Shown piece after piece: positions 1 through 13,045 of a stretch of DNA of 64,000 nt. This DNA comes from Chiridota heheva (Eukaryota; Echinodermata; Holothuroidea; Apodida; Chiridotidae), in the NCBI GenBank assembly GCA_020152595.1, contig JAIGNY010000323.1:18812-82811 (forward strand), read 5' to 3'. The notes beneath the pieces are model-generated. The model was not told the DNA's origin. It worked only from the letters and a program-made list of their open reading frames with translations, and did no database searches. Each line of letters opens with the position of its first letter. Position 1 is the stretch's first letter. Made by a program: the position numbers and the translations under genes.

Positions 1-136
1 TACTATTATATATTCCAGTACAAATTTAAAACATTTGTAAAAAGGAAAAAGTACATGCATATACATATTAAAGCACATAGCAGAAAATAAAAGAATATGA
101 ATAAATAAATAAGGAGAAAAATTAAAGATAAAAGGT

Positions 137-442
137 TTAAAACAGTAATTCTAACTCTCCTGTCTGTAAGTAAATTGCCGCACGGTAAATGAATGAATTT
201 TTGTAGACGTGTATTCTGTATTTTGGCACTATGTTAGGGTTTCGAAGGTTTCTGTTTGAACGTGCTAGATGACTTTGTAATGTATTGTGTAAATGGTGGT
301 TTTGTTCTTTGTTGATTTTTGTCGCCATTGCAATGAATTCCGATTTCGCCCTGTCATTTAAATTTCCAATAAGCATGGGATAATGTAGGTTAAGAATCTT
401 TGAAGTATACTTTAAAAACAACAGCAGAATGCTTCGAGGCAA
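137..442 (-). pseudogene. Possible decayed retroelement C-terminal fragment
   Basis: A 101-codon frame whose last 40 residues include LRNPNI and YKNSFIYRAA. This loosely resembles the segment near the C-terminus of non-LTR retrotransposon polymerases, where a Ser-Phe-x-Tyr-Arg-x-Ala stretch normally precedes Trp-Asn-x-Leu-Pro. The expected Trp-Asn is absent (the frame reads IYLQTG), so any relationship implies decay. There is no neighbouring reverse transcriptase. It could equally be a chance ORF in AT-rich DNA. Confidence 0.22.
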
Positions 443-1735
443 AATTGGCCAATCAGAAGCGGTGTCTCACTAGCTGGACAAAATTTGCCAATGAGATAAT
501 AATTTTTCACCAGGATAGTTATGTTAAAGATTAAAACTATCGAAATGGCATGAAAATAACGAGGAACGTGGTGGAATTATTTTAACCAGGAATGTTTTAC
601 CAAAATTGTTCCTAGTGTGCTCACGCTATCTGACTATGCGCGCGCGTTCTAGATTGCGTGGAGTCCATATGTCGAAGCCCCCGCTTCTTAAGATTTGTTG
701 TTTTTGATGTCTCAAAATGGTTGAAATAAAAAACATTCAATCCATGAAAAGAATACAATTTTCATATTCTTAATTAAAGGATATATGGGTCATGAAGCAA
801 CTAAAATGGTTGAAAGTGTACCAAAAGTACACATTGCGATCCTAAGGGCGCATTAAACATGTGTCCCAAACACCCGACCATTAACATAAAATTGGTCGGG
901 TGATCATATTTCGTACCCCCGCTTCCGAGTTGCATTACTTCCTTACCTATTAAATTACACGATAAATTTCCAAGCTCATGACGCAATTCGCATCGTAAAC
1001 AAATTTCTTTTATTACATGTATTCATACGCCATGAGTTGACCTTCTGGACAACGGGCCAGGCTTATTGCACAAACATCCTTTCCATTTCAAATTAATTTA
1101 CTTCTTCTTTACTTATGGAAATGACCAGAGGCAGATAAACTAGTTGTTTAGAAAGTAGACTCAGTAAGAAATAAACCAATATTCAATGTTTTTGTTCCAA
1201 ATTATTACAATTTATTTTGGCCTACATTTTCTTGCGCGGTCTACAAATCGAGTAAATCAGTGTTTACACATACGCATATGTTACTGTTCAGTAAAAGTTT
1301 ATTGATAGTTAAATTGAGACGAACTTCCTAACGTACATGTGCGCAACACGTCCATGAGATGATGGAATAAGTTCTCTCTGAAGGAAGTTTGGGAAGCAAT
1401 TAAATGGCTAATAATTTAAGATTTAAAAATACAAAATCTGAATAAGATATTCGGTAGGTGGGAGCAAGTAAAAATATTCAAACAAACCGAGCCTTGATGT
1501 CCCGTCCCTCAATTTGCATGATACTGATAATATGGTAATGTTTGAAAGAATAATACAAGTGGTGATAGGATCCGAGGGATAGGGGCCATGGCCAAGGGTG
1601 TCGGAAGGAACTTGGGCAAGGGAGGGGAGACAGTAATTGAGGGGCACTTTTGATTAAAAACAGGAAACTTTTGTCAGTTTTCGGAAAAGTGAGGAAACGC
1701 CCCTGGTGCCCGGTTCCTACACATAGGCTAGGCCT
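443..1735. other. Non-coding AT-rich stretch, no gene seen
   Basis: No ORF with recognisable protein character and no convincing exon with splice sites on either strand. The only structure noted is the short hairpin at 871-902. A motif CCCCCGCTTC occurs at about 679 and 915, which may mark one dispersed repeat. Confidence 0.5.
871..902. repeat. Perfect 10-bp hairpin
   Basis: CACCCGACCA at 871-880 is the exact reverse complement of TGGTCGGGTG at 893-902, with a 12-nt AT-rich loop between. It may be the core of a small inverted-repeat element. No longer termini were identified. Confidence 0.6.
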
Positions 1736-1915
1736 ATGGTTTGAGCGTAAGCTGGATTTAAGAAGCAAGGAGCACTTGCCCCACCCCAACTATTTTCCAA
1801 AATGTATACTGTTGCATGGTGATTTATTTTGCATCTTTTCGTGATTTTGTGACCCCCCAAAAAAAAAATAGAAAAAATAAAGAACACACATACTTTTGAC
1901 TCCACCCCCACAAAT
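1736..1915 (+). repeat. Interspersed repeat family 1, copy a
   Basis: This diverged copy shares ordered blocks with 48331-48510: GGTTTGAGC near the start, CGTGATTTTGT in the middle, and ACTTTTGACT followed by a C-run near the end. It is also similar to the reverse complement of 2531-2720. The terminal inverted repeat visible in the 48.3 kb copy is degraded here. Confidence 0.6.
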
Positions 1916-2530
1916 TCTGGACGGGCATACGAAAACAATTTGAACAGATTACGTGTTCTCCTCTCTCATTAGCTGACCTAGTTTGAACCCATCCAAAGAT
2001 ATTTACCTGCACGAGCCGAGAAAATAAGGATTTGCCAAACGCTTGAGATTATTGACACCAATGCCATCCTTTAAATCATGTTTCAACTGTCTAAAATAAA
2101 CAATAATAAATCATAAGGATAAGTTCCCGATAAACTTTGTAAATTTTGTTTAATATTTGCCATGACACTTTCAAACAGTGAACCACCCAATGCATATACT
2201 GATATTGGGACTGATATACTGATATATGAAAAAGGAGCTGCTTTGATTCAGCCTGATTCGCCGGGCCATGAAGGAAGGAAATTAAAAGAGTAGGATTCCA
2301 GCTTGGTCAAATCTTCTGATAATGTTTTTTCTTCAATATGTACAACTGAAACAAAGCATACCATGGCAGCATTTTTTTCGGTATTTTATTTTAAATCTTT
2401 ACCCAATTAGGGGGAGGTTTTCAACCTCTCCCACACATTTTACGGTACGTCTTCTCCTTATGACTTTTACCTATTCGCCCGGTGGTCAATTGCCAACATA
2501 TTCGCCCTGGCTTCCTAATCTCAAAGGAGA
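1916..2530. other. Non-coding AT-rich stretch, no gene seen
   Basis: Only short frames without protein-like composition. No RNA gene or tandem array is visible. Confidence 0.5.
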
Positions 2531-2720
2531 CAGGATTTGCCAACCGAAAGTGGGGAAAAATCTAAAAGTGTGTGTGTGAAAGGGGAGGGTGTAAAGGAAA
2601 GGGGAGGTGGGGGGTGGGGGAGAAATACAAAAATCACGCTAAGATGCAAAATATCACCATACAAAAGTAGACATTTGGAAAAGAGGGTGGGACAAAAAAA
2701 ATCCCACCTATGCTCAAACA
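2531..2720 (-). repeat. Interspersed repeat family 1, copy b (inverted)
   Basis: On the minus strand this contains TGAGCATAGGTGGGA, then a GTGATATTTTGC-like block, then CCCCACTTTCGGTTGG, matching the order of blocks at 48331-48510. It includes a short hairpin (GGTGGGA near 2685 with TCCCACC near 2702) and a G-rich tract at about 2581-2625. Confidence 0.65.
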
Positions 2721-2919
2721 GTATGTGTAGGAAACGGGGCCCCAACTCTAGAGAAAAAAAAATAGTTGGCCAATTCCAATGTTCACTATTTGTCGGGAAA
2801 AACCATGGTATTGAAGAAACATTTATGGTCATACCTGTTTTTGTTTCTTCGCAAAACACACATTTCATTTATTTTCATTTTCATATCATTTATTTGTTTA
2901 TCCACAACTTGACATTACA

Positions 2920-3098
2920 TAACATTAAATAAGAGGAAAAATCACAAAATAATTAACAATAAAGAATATGCATAAACGTAAAGATAGATTAACAGACTGT
3001 CATATATGATAAATTATATCAAAAGTCCTCAAAAAGAAATATTTCCACTGAAGATGCTAATCAATGACAATTAATATCATAAATGACTGATATATATC
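2920..3098 (+). repeat. Left terminal inverted repeat of the 1.2-kb element
   Basis: About 179 bp, reverse complementary to 3962-4140 by direct reading. One visible difference is the length of an A/T run near 3035 against 4027. High identity between the arms points to recent origin or arm-to-arm gene conversion. Confidence 0.85.
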
Positions 3099-3145
3099 AT
3101 ATGATCACATACTTTACTTTACTCCTCATACTTTTGTTGTATATG

Positions 3146-3273
<128 letters not shown>

Positions 3274-3317
3274 CAGTATATATACATACAGTATGTGATC
3301 CATATGATCACACGAGT

Positions 3318-3660
3318 CCCTTAATTTCTTCTCTCAACTTACTCAAGTTACCAGATCTTATTAGCCTAAGTATTGCTTCAGTTGTGTTTAGATGGATGAT
3401 AAGTAGTATACCCCACAAGTTTAACACTTTTTTACACCCAAAATAGCCAGATTCACAGCTGCACTACTCGACAACGAAATGAATTTCACTCTTTTCCCTG
3501 CAATAGTAACAATGCATGCCCAAAAGAGCTTAAGAAACCAATCAGTAAATGTCTGGAATTCCCTGCAATTACATGATAAAACATTTCGTTCTATATCCCA
3601 TTTAAAGTATTATCTTAAGATGTACTTCATAAGCACATATTCTTTTTCCTTATTTCTTTT
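3318..3660 (+). pseudogene. Decayed non-LTR retrotransposon RT C-terminal fragment
   Basis: Three successive frames give pieces typical of the region after the reverse transcriptase of CR1/L2/jockey-like LINEs. First comes a Leu-rich stretch with [20 protein letters not shown], ending in a stop at about 3444. Next comes a HSCTTRQRNEF-like piece, matching the His-x-x-x-Thr-Arg motif. Last comes QKSLRNQSVNVWNSLQ, matching the conserved Trp-Asn-Ser-Leu block, followed by SHLKYYLK. At least two frameshifts and a stop separate them, so it is a dead remnant. It lies entirely between the inverted repeats of the 1.2-kb element. The clade assignment is tentative. Confidence 0.7.
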
Positions 3661-3804
3661 TAGGGTTGTGTTACTGGTGTAGGGTTGGGGTGAATGTGTG
3701 TGGGGCGGGTAGGGGCTATGGAGCCTCCTAGCTTAATTTAATTTATAATTTGTATTTTTTAAATTAGTAGTTGTGTTTAATGGAAACTGGGCGGTGTGGG
3801 TGAG

Positions 3805-3826
3805 GGTGTGTGTGTGTGTGTGTGTG
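3805..3826. repeat. (GT)n microsatellite
   Basis: About 11 GT dinucleotides inside the 1.2-kb inverted-repeat element. Confidence 0.9.
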
Positions 3827-3961
3827 GGGTAGTTACTATATCCGGTAGCTTAGTAACTTGTAACCACCGTATGTATGTGGCTTGCTTCCTCTATAGCCAG
3901 GGGAGTGATTGCCACGTTAAGCTCACTAGAGTTTTTGCAATCACTCAATATCCAAAATTGC

Positions 3962-4140
3962 ATATATATCAGTCATTTATGATATTAATTGTCATTGATT
4001 AGCATCTTCAGTGGAAATATTTCTTTTTTGAGGACTTTTGATATAATTTATCATATATGACAGTCTGTTAATCTATCTTTACGTTTATGCATATTCTTTA
4101 TTGTTAATTATTTTGTGATTTTTCCTCTTATTTAATGTTA
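3962..4140 (-). repeat. Right terminal inverted repeat of the 1.2-kb element
   Basis: The reverse complement of 2920-3098. Homology stops abruptly after 4140, where the flanks diverge (left flank CTTGACATTACA, right flank TCTTTAAAGG). Confidence 0.85.
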
Positions 4141-4143
4141 TCT

Positions 4144-4250
4144 TTAAAGGAATAAGACTTTTGAATGCTTTCTTCACCACGTTGTTTCTTTTGAAATCCT
4201 CTTTCACATAAGATGGACATGCTTGAACACTGAACTAATCTTTTAAAGGT
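4144..4250 (+). repeat. Interspersed repeat family 2, copy a
   Basis: Contains GGAATAAGAC, TTTTGAATGCTT, TCCTCTTTCACATAAGAT and CTGAACTAATCTTTTAAAG in an order shared with 56200-56306. Part of it is also seen at 48645-48705. It has no coding content, and it immediately abuts the right inverted repeat of the 1.2-kb element. Confidence 0.7.
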
Positions 4251-4343
4251 CTATGGACAATTTCTATATCTTGTTTGAAAGACTATTAAAATCAGAGAAT
4301 ATCAACTTTTGAATTATGAATTTAGGTTGATCAAAGTCTAATT

Positions 4344-4925
4344 TGTGAGACGTGTGACTGGCGGATATCTTAATGCAGCTCTTTAAATGTCTGATATGTG
4401 AGATGTGTGACTGGGCGGATATCTTAATGCAGCTCTTTAAATGTCTGATATGTGAGATGTGTGACTGGGCGGATATCTTTATGCAGCTCTTTAAATGACT
4501 GATATGTGAGATGTGTGACTGGCGGATATCTTAATGCAGCTCTTTAAATGTCTGATATGTGAGATGTGTGACTGGGCGGATATCTTAATGCAGCTCTTTA
4601 AATGTCTGATATGTGAGATGTGTGACTGGCGGATATCTTAATGCAGCTCTTTAAATGTCTGATATGTGAGATGTGTGACTGGGCGGATATCTTAATGCAG
4701 CTCTTTAAATGTCTGATATGTGAGATGTGTGACTGGCGGATATCTTAATGCAGCTCTTTAAATGTCTGATATGTGAGATGTGTGACTGGGCGGATATCTT
4801 AATGCAGCTCTTTAAATGTCTGATATGTGAGATGTGTGACTGGGCGGATATCTTAATGCAGCTCTTTAAATGTCTGATATGTGAGATGTGTGACTGGCGG
4901 ATATCTTTATGCAGCTCTTTAAATG
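4344..4925 (+). repeat. 54-bp minisatellite, ~11 copies
   Basis: The unit runs from GTGAGATGTGTGACTGG through CGGATATCTTAATGCAGC to TCTTTAAATGTCTGATAT and is 53-54 bp. Copies differ mainly by GGCGG against GGGCGG at one site, in a mosaic order. Because 54 is a multiple of three, short ORFs run through adjacent 54-bp copies. They are not genes. Confidence 0.95.
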
Positions 4926-7900
4926 TATTTCTTTCATCTAAAAGTCACTGACAAAGCTACGATCATATATTGCTGCTATTGTCTGTATTGGGAAATGGCA
5001 AAGATTCAAAACTGTTTTTATTTTTTAAAACATAGACCATCTCCAGATCTCCATTTCGGTAAGAATTTCTTCAACACTGAATTATGACTTTTCACAAACA
5101 TTTGGAAAAAAGGATTTTTAAAAGACAATATACGTCACATATCACAATGTAAGACTTCAATTTATATTTTATTTTTTATAGGAAACAACAGAAAAGAAAG
5201 CCCTATTCCATTAAAGGTGTATGGACAAATGGGAGCAATATTACCCACAATATAGGTACAGTATAGCCCATCACAAACCACGTTAATTCCAAATGTTCAA
5301 TCAACATGTAGTCAAAATTGAGCCTGGTTTACAGCCATTTCAATTTGCAGGTGGAATTGTAGAAATGTTATGTAAAATAATGTATATTGTATTCATAAGA
5401 GTTCAGGCTATTTTTCAACAGGACTTTTGTAGAACTGAGCCCAATGATTTTGAACAGTAGCAACAGGTTGCCGGGGATCTTTATCATACCCACAATCAAC
5501 ACCTAACTAAAATTTATCATCAATGACTGAAATTAAAAAGAGAATAAATGAGCTAGCTGTCTTCCCATTGATCCATCACGTGCATACTGTAAAACATAAA
5601 CTTAAAACTGAAGAATGTAACATTATGTTTTATCGACATTTAGAGATTTATAGACAGGTGAAGACAACGTAGAAGTCCAGTAAAAAGCATCAAACACCAA
5701 CAATTATAACAAAACCAGAAAAATAAGAAAATAACAATTAAATTGTAATAGTAGAAATGCTAGAAAGTGAAATATTTGTTTATAATAATGTGAAAAGAAT
5801 TATAATGCAATACAATTAAACTTTTCAACGGAAGTGACGTACTGGTATGTTACATATTTCATAGTGCTGTGTCAAGCAATTTACTTGTGACAAGTGTTCC
5901 TCTTGAAATATAGCTATAGTATTATCATTAGACATGGATGACGTGAGTGAATGCTACCATTCTGATAAATGTGAAAATACTGGTTTTGTTTAAAATATAA
6001 GATAAAACTACTGCTAGCACATTTAACAATCAAGTACACCTTCGAAATCTGACACCATTCCCCTATGCATGCACACATTTTGCATTGGCACTAAATTCTC
6101 CCATCCTTTAGACGAACGTTTGGCGCCCACCAACACAAGGGGCAAATAAAAGTGACGCCAGGGCACCTTGAGGTTTGTGATATAATTGTAGAGATTACGC
6201 ATCTTCCATTGTTTTTCCTCTCTCCCCACAATATCTTGCTAAGTGGAATGCTTGCCAACAATTCTCCACCTTACAGCAGTAATTCATGTATTAGATCTTT
6301 TTTTATCAGCCATAACTATAAAAAAAATGTTCAGAAAAAGACTGCCCTCAAAAATGTAATGCTTTATCTTTTTGAAAAACAAACAAGAACATTATGTATA
6401 TCTGTCCAAATTGCTGCAAAAAGTAGCAAATTATATTGGTAATCAATAAGCCAGGATACAATTGGAATTGAAGAGACTTAGATTCAATTTACATTCTTAC
6501 AAGCTTTGAGAACAATTATGTCACCCCCTCTCCCTTCCCCGTTCCTCCAACAACAATTTATAAGCTTTTATATGTCCGAAAATTAATAGTTACCGTATTT
6601 CTAAATTTGCAGACACACACAATTTTGTGTCATGTTTAATTTAGATCAGGATTCGGGATGATTTTATACCATGATCTAAAATATGAGAAATTTATAGATA
6701 TAAATCGACTGAACCTACAAGATTTAGATCATAATGATTATATTGATCAGATTCGGAATACTTAAGATCCCAAACAAATGTTAAAATCAAATAAGGGTTC
6801 CGTATAGAACTAAGGAATGGTTCAGAAGGAATTCCATTGTCTACTCAGCTGAATCAAATTAAGTAAACTCGGTATATCAGTGTGCTAAGACAATATAGCC
6901 CAAACTCACACACAGTTGTCAGCGAGTCAGTGGCAAGGCCCACATTTGTTCTCTCCAGACCCCAATTTAAAGATGCCCCACTACTGAAATTTCCACAAGC
7001 AATGTTTGTGTTCCTTTCCAAATTTGTCAATAAAAATTATAAGACATAATAAAGCCGGAACCTGTCTTTATTACTTGAGAGAATACTCCAGTTTCATCTA
7101 TGTCACTAACGGTGCACCCTTTGAACTTTACAAGGGTGGGGAGGACAAGGGCTTGAAACCACGTCGAAAGTTTTACTTAGGCCCCATTTCAATGAGTCCC
7201 CACTCCTAAAATTTGGGGTGGTTCGCACATTACAGAAGGGCCCTATTTTAAATAGGACCTTTCTAGTTAGGGTCTTATTTTAAAATGGGAAATTAAACGT
7301 AAGCAGATGTGAATATTTTTTCCTAGGAAGACAAGTCTAATGAGGGATGTTTGGCCATCAAATTTGTCTTTAGGGGAAATTATAAATATATTATGTGCGC
7401 GAAAATTCAAAATTTTAGTGTTTCCTTCTATGAGAAAGGGCACTTGTCTTCTCTGAAAAGGGCACTTCTTTTACTGAGAGATGGCACTATTCCTCTATGA
7501 AAAAGGCACTTTTTGAACTTTCACAACTTCTGACGAAAGTGGGGGTCACGTGGCCCCTGTATCCCTCGGTTCCGCCGCTCTGGTTCAGTATCCAGGTATT
7601 TTATGCATGAAGAAGAGCAGATGAGACCTCATCGAGGGGTAGTATTGGCGAGCATTGTTGTCCACAATCTCTAAAAAAAAGGGCAACATGGTGAAATTTA
7701 AACCTTTGTTGCCTTTGTAACAGGGAATGCGAGCAGAAGGAAATATTAATTTGTAGGCTCATTTCACCGGCGTAGAAAGTTTCATCCTGTACAATATAAA
7801 CGATAGGAAGGAAGACTCAAGTATGTCAGCTCCTTCCTCTTCAAAGTTGTCAGAATGTTTCCTTGTCCATTCTAATTCCCTTATTACTCCCCTACGAGTG

Positions 7901-8546
7901 GCAAAAATATTTCATCCAATAAAGATAAATAATATAAAATAAATCTAATTTGCGAGCTTCCTCTCCTAAATGTTTGGACCATTCTGACATTGTATTGCTT
8001 TCCTAATAATATTTTGATAGGTCAGATTTTCCAGTGCTGCGAAATCCTGCCTCATACCCATCTTTACAATACTCGACATGATCATAGTATTATTGTTTGT
8101 TCAAAAAAATAAGAATCACCATTTCTTCCTAGATATGAGCGACACAGTGCGTTTACCTTGATCATTTTGCTTACTAATATGTAGCAAAGGTTGTTCATCA
8201 AACTGATAATTAACTGTTTTCTTTGCCAACACGTATTTGATCAAAATAGTTATCACGGACTCTAATATTAGATAAAGAAAATGATAGGTTTCGTTTTCAC
8301 ACTTGTAATTGTTATAAATAACATTTTCAAGTGTGTTAGGATTGAATGATTGTATTTTTGTACCAAATTGTTTTCGAAGCGGGTGAACGGGAGGGGATGG
8401 GGGTAGGTTCACGCAATCATTCTTTAAAAGATATCAACATAGGCTGATAGGTAAATAAGGATATCGAATATTGAATAATTCATTAGAGCTCAAAATAACA
8501 CACAATCATGAAAAAGGCTTCATTTTTGAGTAAAATAAATTGTGTC
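4926..8546. other. Long non-coding stretch, no gene seen
   Basis: AT-rich sequence with only short frames of no recognisable family. I saw no paired splice signals enclosing a protein-like exon, no tRNA and no large tandem array. A small inverted and direct repetition of CTATTTTAAATAGGACC-like sequence lies near 7240-7290. Confidence 0.45.
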
Positions 8547-8569
8547 ATAATAATAATAATAATAATAAA
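8547..8569. repeat. (TAA)n microsatellite with adjacent hairpin
   Basis: About seven TAA units. They are followed at 8583-8590 by TGCGCTTT, the reverse complement of AAAGCGCA at 8604-8611. An ATT-type microsatellite beside a GCGC hairpin suggests a short dispersed element with a microsatellite tail. Confidence 0.6.
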
Positions 8570-8786
8570 GAACATTTGCTATTGCGCTTTTACCAGAGGA
8601 TACAAAGCGCATTACAACAATAACATGTACAAATTAACAAAGAAATACAGTCAACAGAATATGATGTGTATGAGCAAGCAATTGTTCAGGCAGAGTTTGA
8701 AAATAAGAATGTCTTTAGATTCTTTCTAAAAGACAGAGAAGAAGTACAGTTCCTTAAGTCCATTGGAAGAGCATTCCAGAATCCAT

Positions 8787-8846
8787 CATCCATCCATCCA
8801 TCCATCCATCCATCCATCCATCCATCCATCCATCCATCCATCCATC
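8787..8846. repeat. (CATC)15 microsatellite
   Basis: Fifteen perfect or near-perfect CATC units. The Ser-Ile-His-Pro peptide readings across it are repeat artefacts. Confidence 0.95.
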
Positions 8847-9756
8847 TATTCACAGGGTGACCTGTTCAGCAACAGTGCTGGTCTTCCACAAGGCCCTGCT
8901 GTATACACAAAAAGCTTAAAGTACAGAAAATATAAAACATCGGAACTTAAAGATGAGCAAGCATAGGCTAATACTTAGTATGAATAAAATAATGGTAGTG
9001 ACATTCAAAGGAAATTAAAAAGAAAAATATTAGCAAAATTGCTAAAAAAATGTTTTTATTTAAAGCATATCAAACAAATGAAAAAGTAATACAAATGGCA
9101 TAAAAAGAAAACAACATATTAGAAACTAGTAAAATTGTAACCAATACATGAAAAAGTATATATATATATATATTTTTTAAAGGAAAATTAAAAATAAAGA
9201 TGTTTGTGTGTTACAAAGCAAAACATGCAGTAGGATGTTGGAGATCATTGGGCCATTACTAAATGTTCTCTTAAAGATTCCATGGCACATCAAATAGGAC
9301 ATTTGCCTCTGCGCAGTGCTTCATATTGCTTCATGTGTATCATGTCTATATGGCATGGCAATATATGTACCTACAAGTTCGCCAAAGTTCAGGGCTTACG
9401 AGTCTTAACCTTGTATCTTGCTGTTGTCCTGGATTATCGGGGACCTCCAAAAGGAGTTTTGAAAAATGTGTTACATTAACATTGACCTTACTGTGCACCG
9501 TAATGTTACACATGGCAAGCTTCATTCTTCAAAATTAGATCAAACTACATCAACTTGATCCAGATTCGTTCTCATTTTTTGTACTATTAAGATAAATTGA
9601 TTTTTGCTCATCGAATGTTCCCTACAGTTAAAATGATAAAGCTTCGCAAAAAACATTGGGATATTATTTCATTCATATTTTTATATTTTTGGTTCCACAA
9701 TTAAGTCATACGATAATCTGTTATTCTTTTTTTATTTCTTATCATTGATGAAATGT
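8847..9756. other. Non-coding stretch, no gene seen
   Basis: AT-rich, with a short (TA)n run near 9158-9172. Small frames at 9282-9538 show no recognisable domain. Confidence 0.5.
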
Positions 9757-10993
9757 ATTTGTAGCGTGACACTTAGCGCCCGGAATGTCGCAAACTAAAG
9801 ACAGTACTTGTAGCGTGACACTTAGCGCCCGGAATGTCGCAAACTAAAGACAGTACTTGTAGCGTGACACTTAGCTGCCGAGATGTCACAAACTAAAGAC
9901 AGTACTTGTAGCGTGACACTTAGTTGCCGGAATGCCACAAACTAAAGACAGTACTTGTAGCGTGACACTTAGCTGCCGAGACGTCGCAAACTAAAGATTG
10001 TACTTGTAGCGTGACACTTAGCTGCCGAGATGTCGCAAAATAAAGATAGTACTTGTAGCGTGACACTTAGCTGCCGAGATGTCGCAAACTAAAGATAGTA
10101 CTTGTAGCGTGACTCTTAGTTGCCGGAATGTCACAAACTAAAGATAGTACTTGTAGCGTGACACTTAGCTGCCGGAATGCCACAAACTAAAGATAGTACT
10201 TGTAGCGTGACACTTAGCTGCCGAGATGTCGCAAACTAAAGTTAGTACTTGTAGCGTGACACTTAGCTACCGGAATGTCGCAAACTAAAGATAGTACTTG
10301 TAGCGTGACACTTAGCTGCCGGAATGTCGCAAACTAAAGATAGTACTTGTAGCGTGACACTTAGCTGCCGGAATGTCGCAAACTAAAGATAGTACTTGTA
10401 GCGTGACACTTAGCTGCCGGAATGTCGCAAACTAAAGATAGTACTTGTAGCGTGACACTTAGCTGCCGGAATGTCGCAAACTAAAGATAGTACTTGTAGC
10501 GTGACACTTAGCTGCCGGAATGTCGCAAACTAAAGATAGTACTTGTAGCGTGACACTTAGCTGCCGGAATGTCGCAAACTAAAGATAGTACTTGTAGCGT
10601 GACACTTAGCTGCCGGAATGTCGCAAACTAAAGATAGTACTTGTAGCGTGACACTTAGTTGCCGGAATGTCGCAAACTAAAGATAGTACTTGTAGTGTAA
10701 TGTATACATACACACTTAGCTGCCGGAATGTCGCAAACTAAAGATAGTACTTGTAGCGTGACACTTAGCTGCCGGAATGTCGCAAATTAAAGATAGTACT
10801 TGTAGCGTGACACTTAGCTGCCGGAATGTCGCAAACTAAAGATAGTACTTGTAGCGTAACACTTAGCTGCCGGAATGTCGCAAACTAAAGATAGTACTTG
10901 TAGCGTGACACCTAGCTGCCGGAATGTCGCAAGCTAAAGATAGTACTTGTAGCGTGACACTTAGCTGCCGGAATGTCGCAAACTAAAGATAGT
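9757..10993 (+). repeat. 49-bp minisatellite, ~25 copies
   Basis: The unit ACTTGTAGCGTGACACTTAG, then CTGCCGGAATGTCGCAAACT, then AAAGATAGT is repeated head to tail at 49 bp. The left six to eight copies vary (AGCGCC, AGTTGCC, GAGATGTC, GACAGT). Many copies to the right of about 10260 are nearly identical. One unit near 10690-10715 carries an insertion containing TGTATACATACA. There are no unique spacers, so this is not a CRISPR. Confidence 0.97.
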
Positions 10994-11477
10994 GATCCTT
11001 TATTGGGAGGGGATCGGAACATTTGATCACCATACACTGTATTTGATTCTTTGCTTAAATGTCAAGTTATACATTTTTGTTAGGTAAATAATCTAATAAA
11101 ATCAACGGCAATAACATGATAGGTGAATTGCTCACAAACTTTTTGCATGTCAAAATCAAGCAGAAGAAATCTACCATTAGATGACAGTGAGAAATGTTAT
11201 CATGGGTTGACTGCAGGGTAAATGGACATTTATCTTAATAAGCAAACAAATTGGTACCAAAGGAACTTGATAACTATGTTCATAGTCCAACAGGTTTGTT
11301 TTTCAGATTGTGTTTGTACCCTTGTAACCTACAATAATTTTAGGTTATTATATGAGTGATAAAATCTTGCAGCCTGGTATTAGAAGGGTAAGCCGTAATC
11401 ATAAGCATAGTCTCCACATTTCTGTATTTTTTCATTTTATTTTACACAAGGAGGCATGTACATTTGCAAGTGGGGTT
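10994..11477. other. Non-coding stretch, no gene seen
   Basis: AT-rich unique sequence between tandem arrays, with no ORF or RNA signal. Confidence 0.5.
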
Positions 11478-11705
11478 AGTTCTAAAACCCCGACAACCTC
11501 CACAACCCACAAGTAAATGTTGTGGGTGTGGGGTTATAGAGATATTACACCATCTGACCATGCTTGATTTAAAAAAACACATAACCCACAGTTTATGGTT
11601 ATTGCACTTAAGAATAAAATGTTGTGGATGTGGGTTTTTTAGAAATTACACCATGCCTGATTTCAAATATGACTCATTTCTAAAACCCTCACAACCCACA
11701 GGTTA
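11478..11705. repeat. Cluster of direct and inverted GTTGTGGGT repeats
   Basis: AAATGTTGTGGGTGTGGGGT followed by ATTACACCAT and TTGATTT (from 11515) recurs as AAATGTTGTGGATGTGGG with ATTACACCAT and CTGATTT (from 11617). Inverted forms TTCTAAAACCC and ACAACCCACA lie at about 11480-11510 and 11677-11702. This looks like nested copies of a small inverted-repeat element. Confidence 0.7.
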
Positions 11706-11873
11706 TGCCAGTATTGCAGTTAATGAATATTGGGGAGGGGGGAAGATTACATCAATTGCAATTGATATGTACTATATGTTCCAGCCTGGATGTGTTTGAA
11801 CTGTTTAACTGGCTTGTTTTTTGCAATGCACCATGAGCGCCTTTTGGCGGATATCGACGCTTTATCAAGTATA

Positions 11874-12847
<974 letters not shown>

Positions 12848-13045
12848 CAGGTATCAAAAATCCAATCGCTCATACTGCTGGTCTCAAAAAAATTGCATAT
12901 TTTCATACCACAGGTATCAAAAATCACTTATTTTTGTACTGCAGGTATCAAAAATCACCTATTTTTGTACCGTAGGTATCAGAAATTACCTATTTTTGTA
13001 CTGCAGGTATCAAAAATATATATCATTTTTATCATACTGCAGTCC
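12848..13045 (+). repeat. 31-bp minisatellite, ~6 copies
   Basis: CAGGTATCAAAAATCACC followed by TATTTTTGTACTG recurs at 31-bp spacing, with starts at 12848, about 12879, 12911, 12942, 12973 and 13004. The outer copies are diverged (CTGGTCTCAAAAA, CTGCAGTCC). Confidence 0.9.

Noticed and set aside
8666-8966. Ser-Ile-His-Pro repeat protein
   Set aside because: Product of the (CATC)15 microsatellite in alternative frames.
9757-10993. CRISPR array
   Set aside because: The repeats are contiguous 49-bp units without unique spacers, in an animal-like genome with no cas genes.
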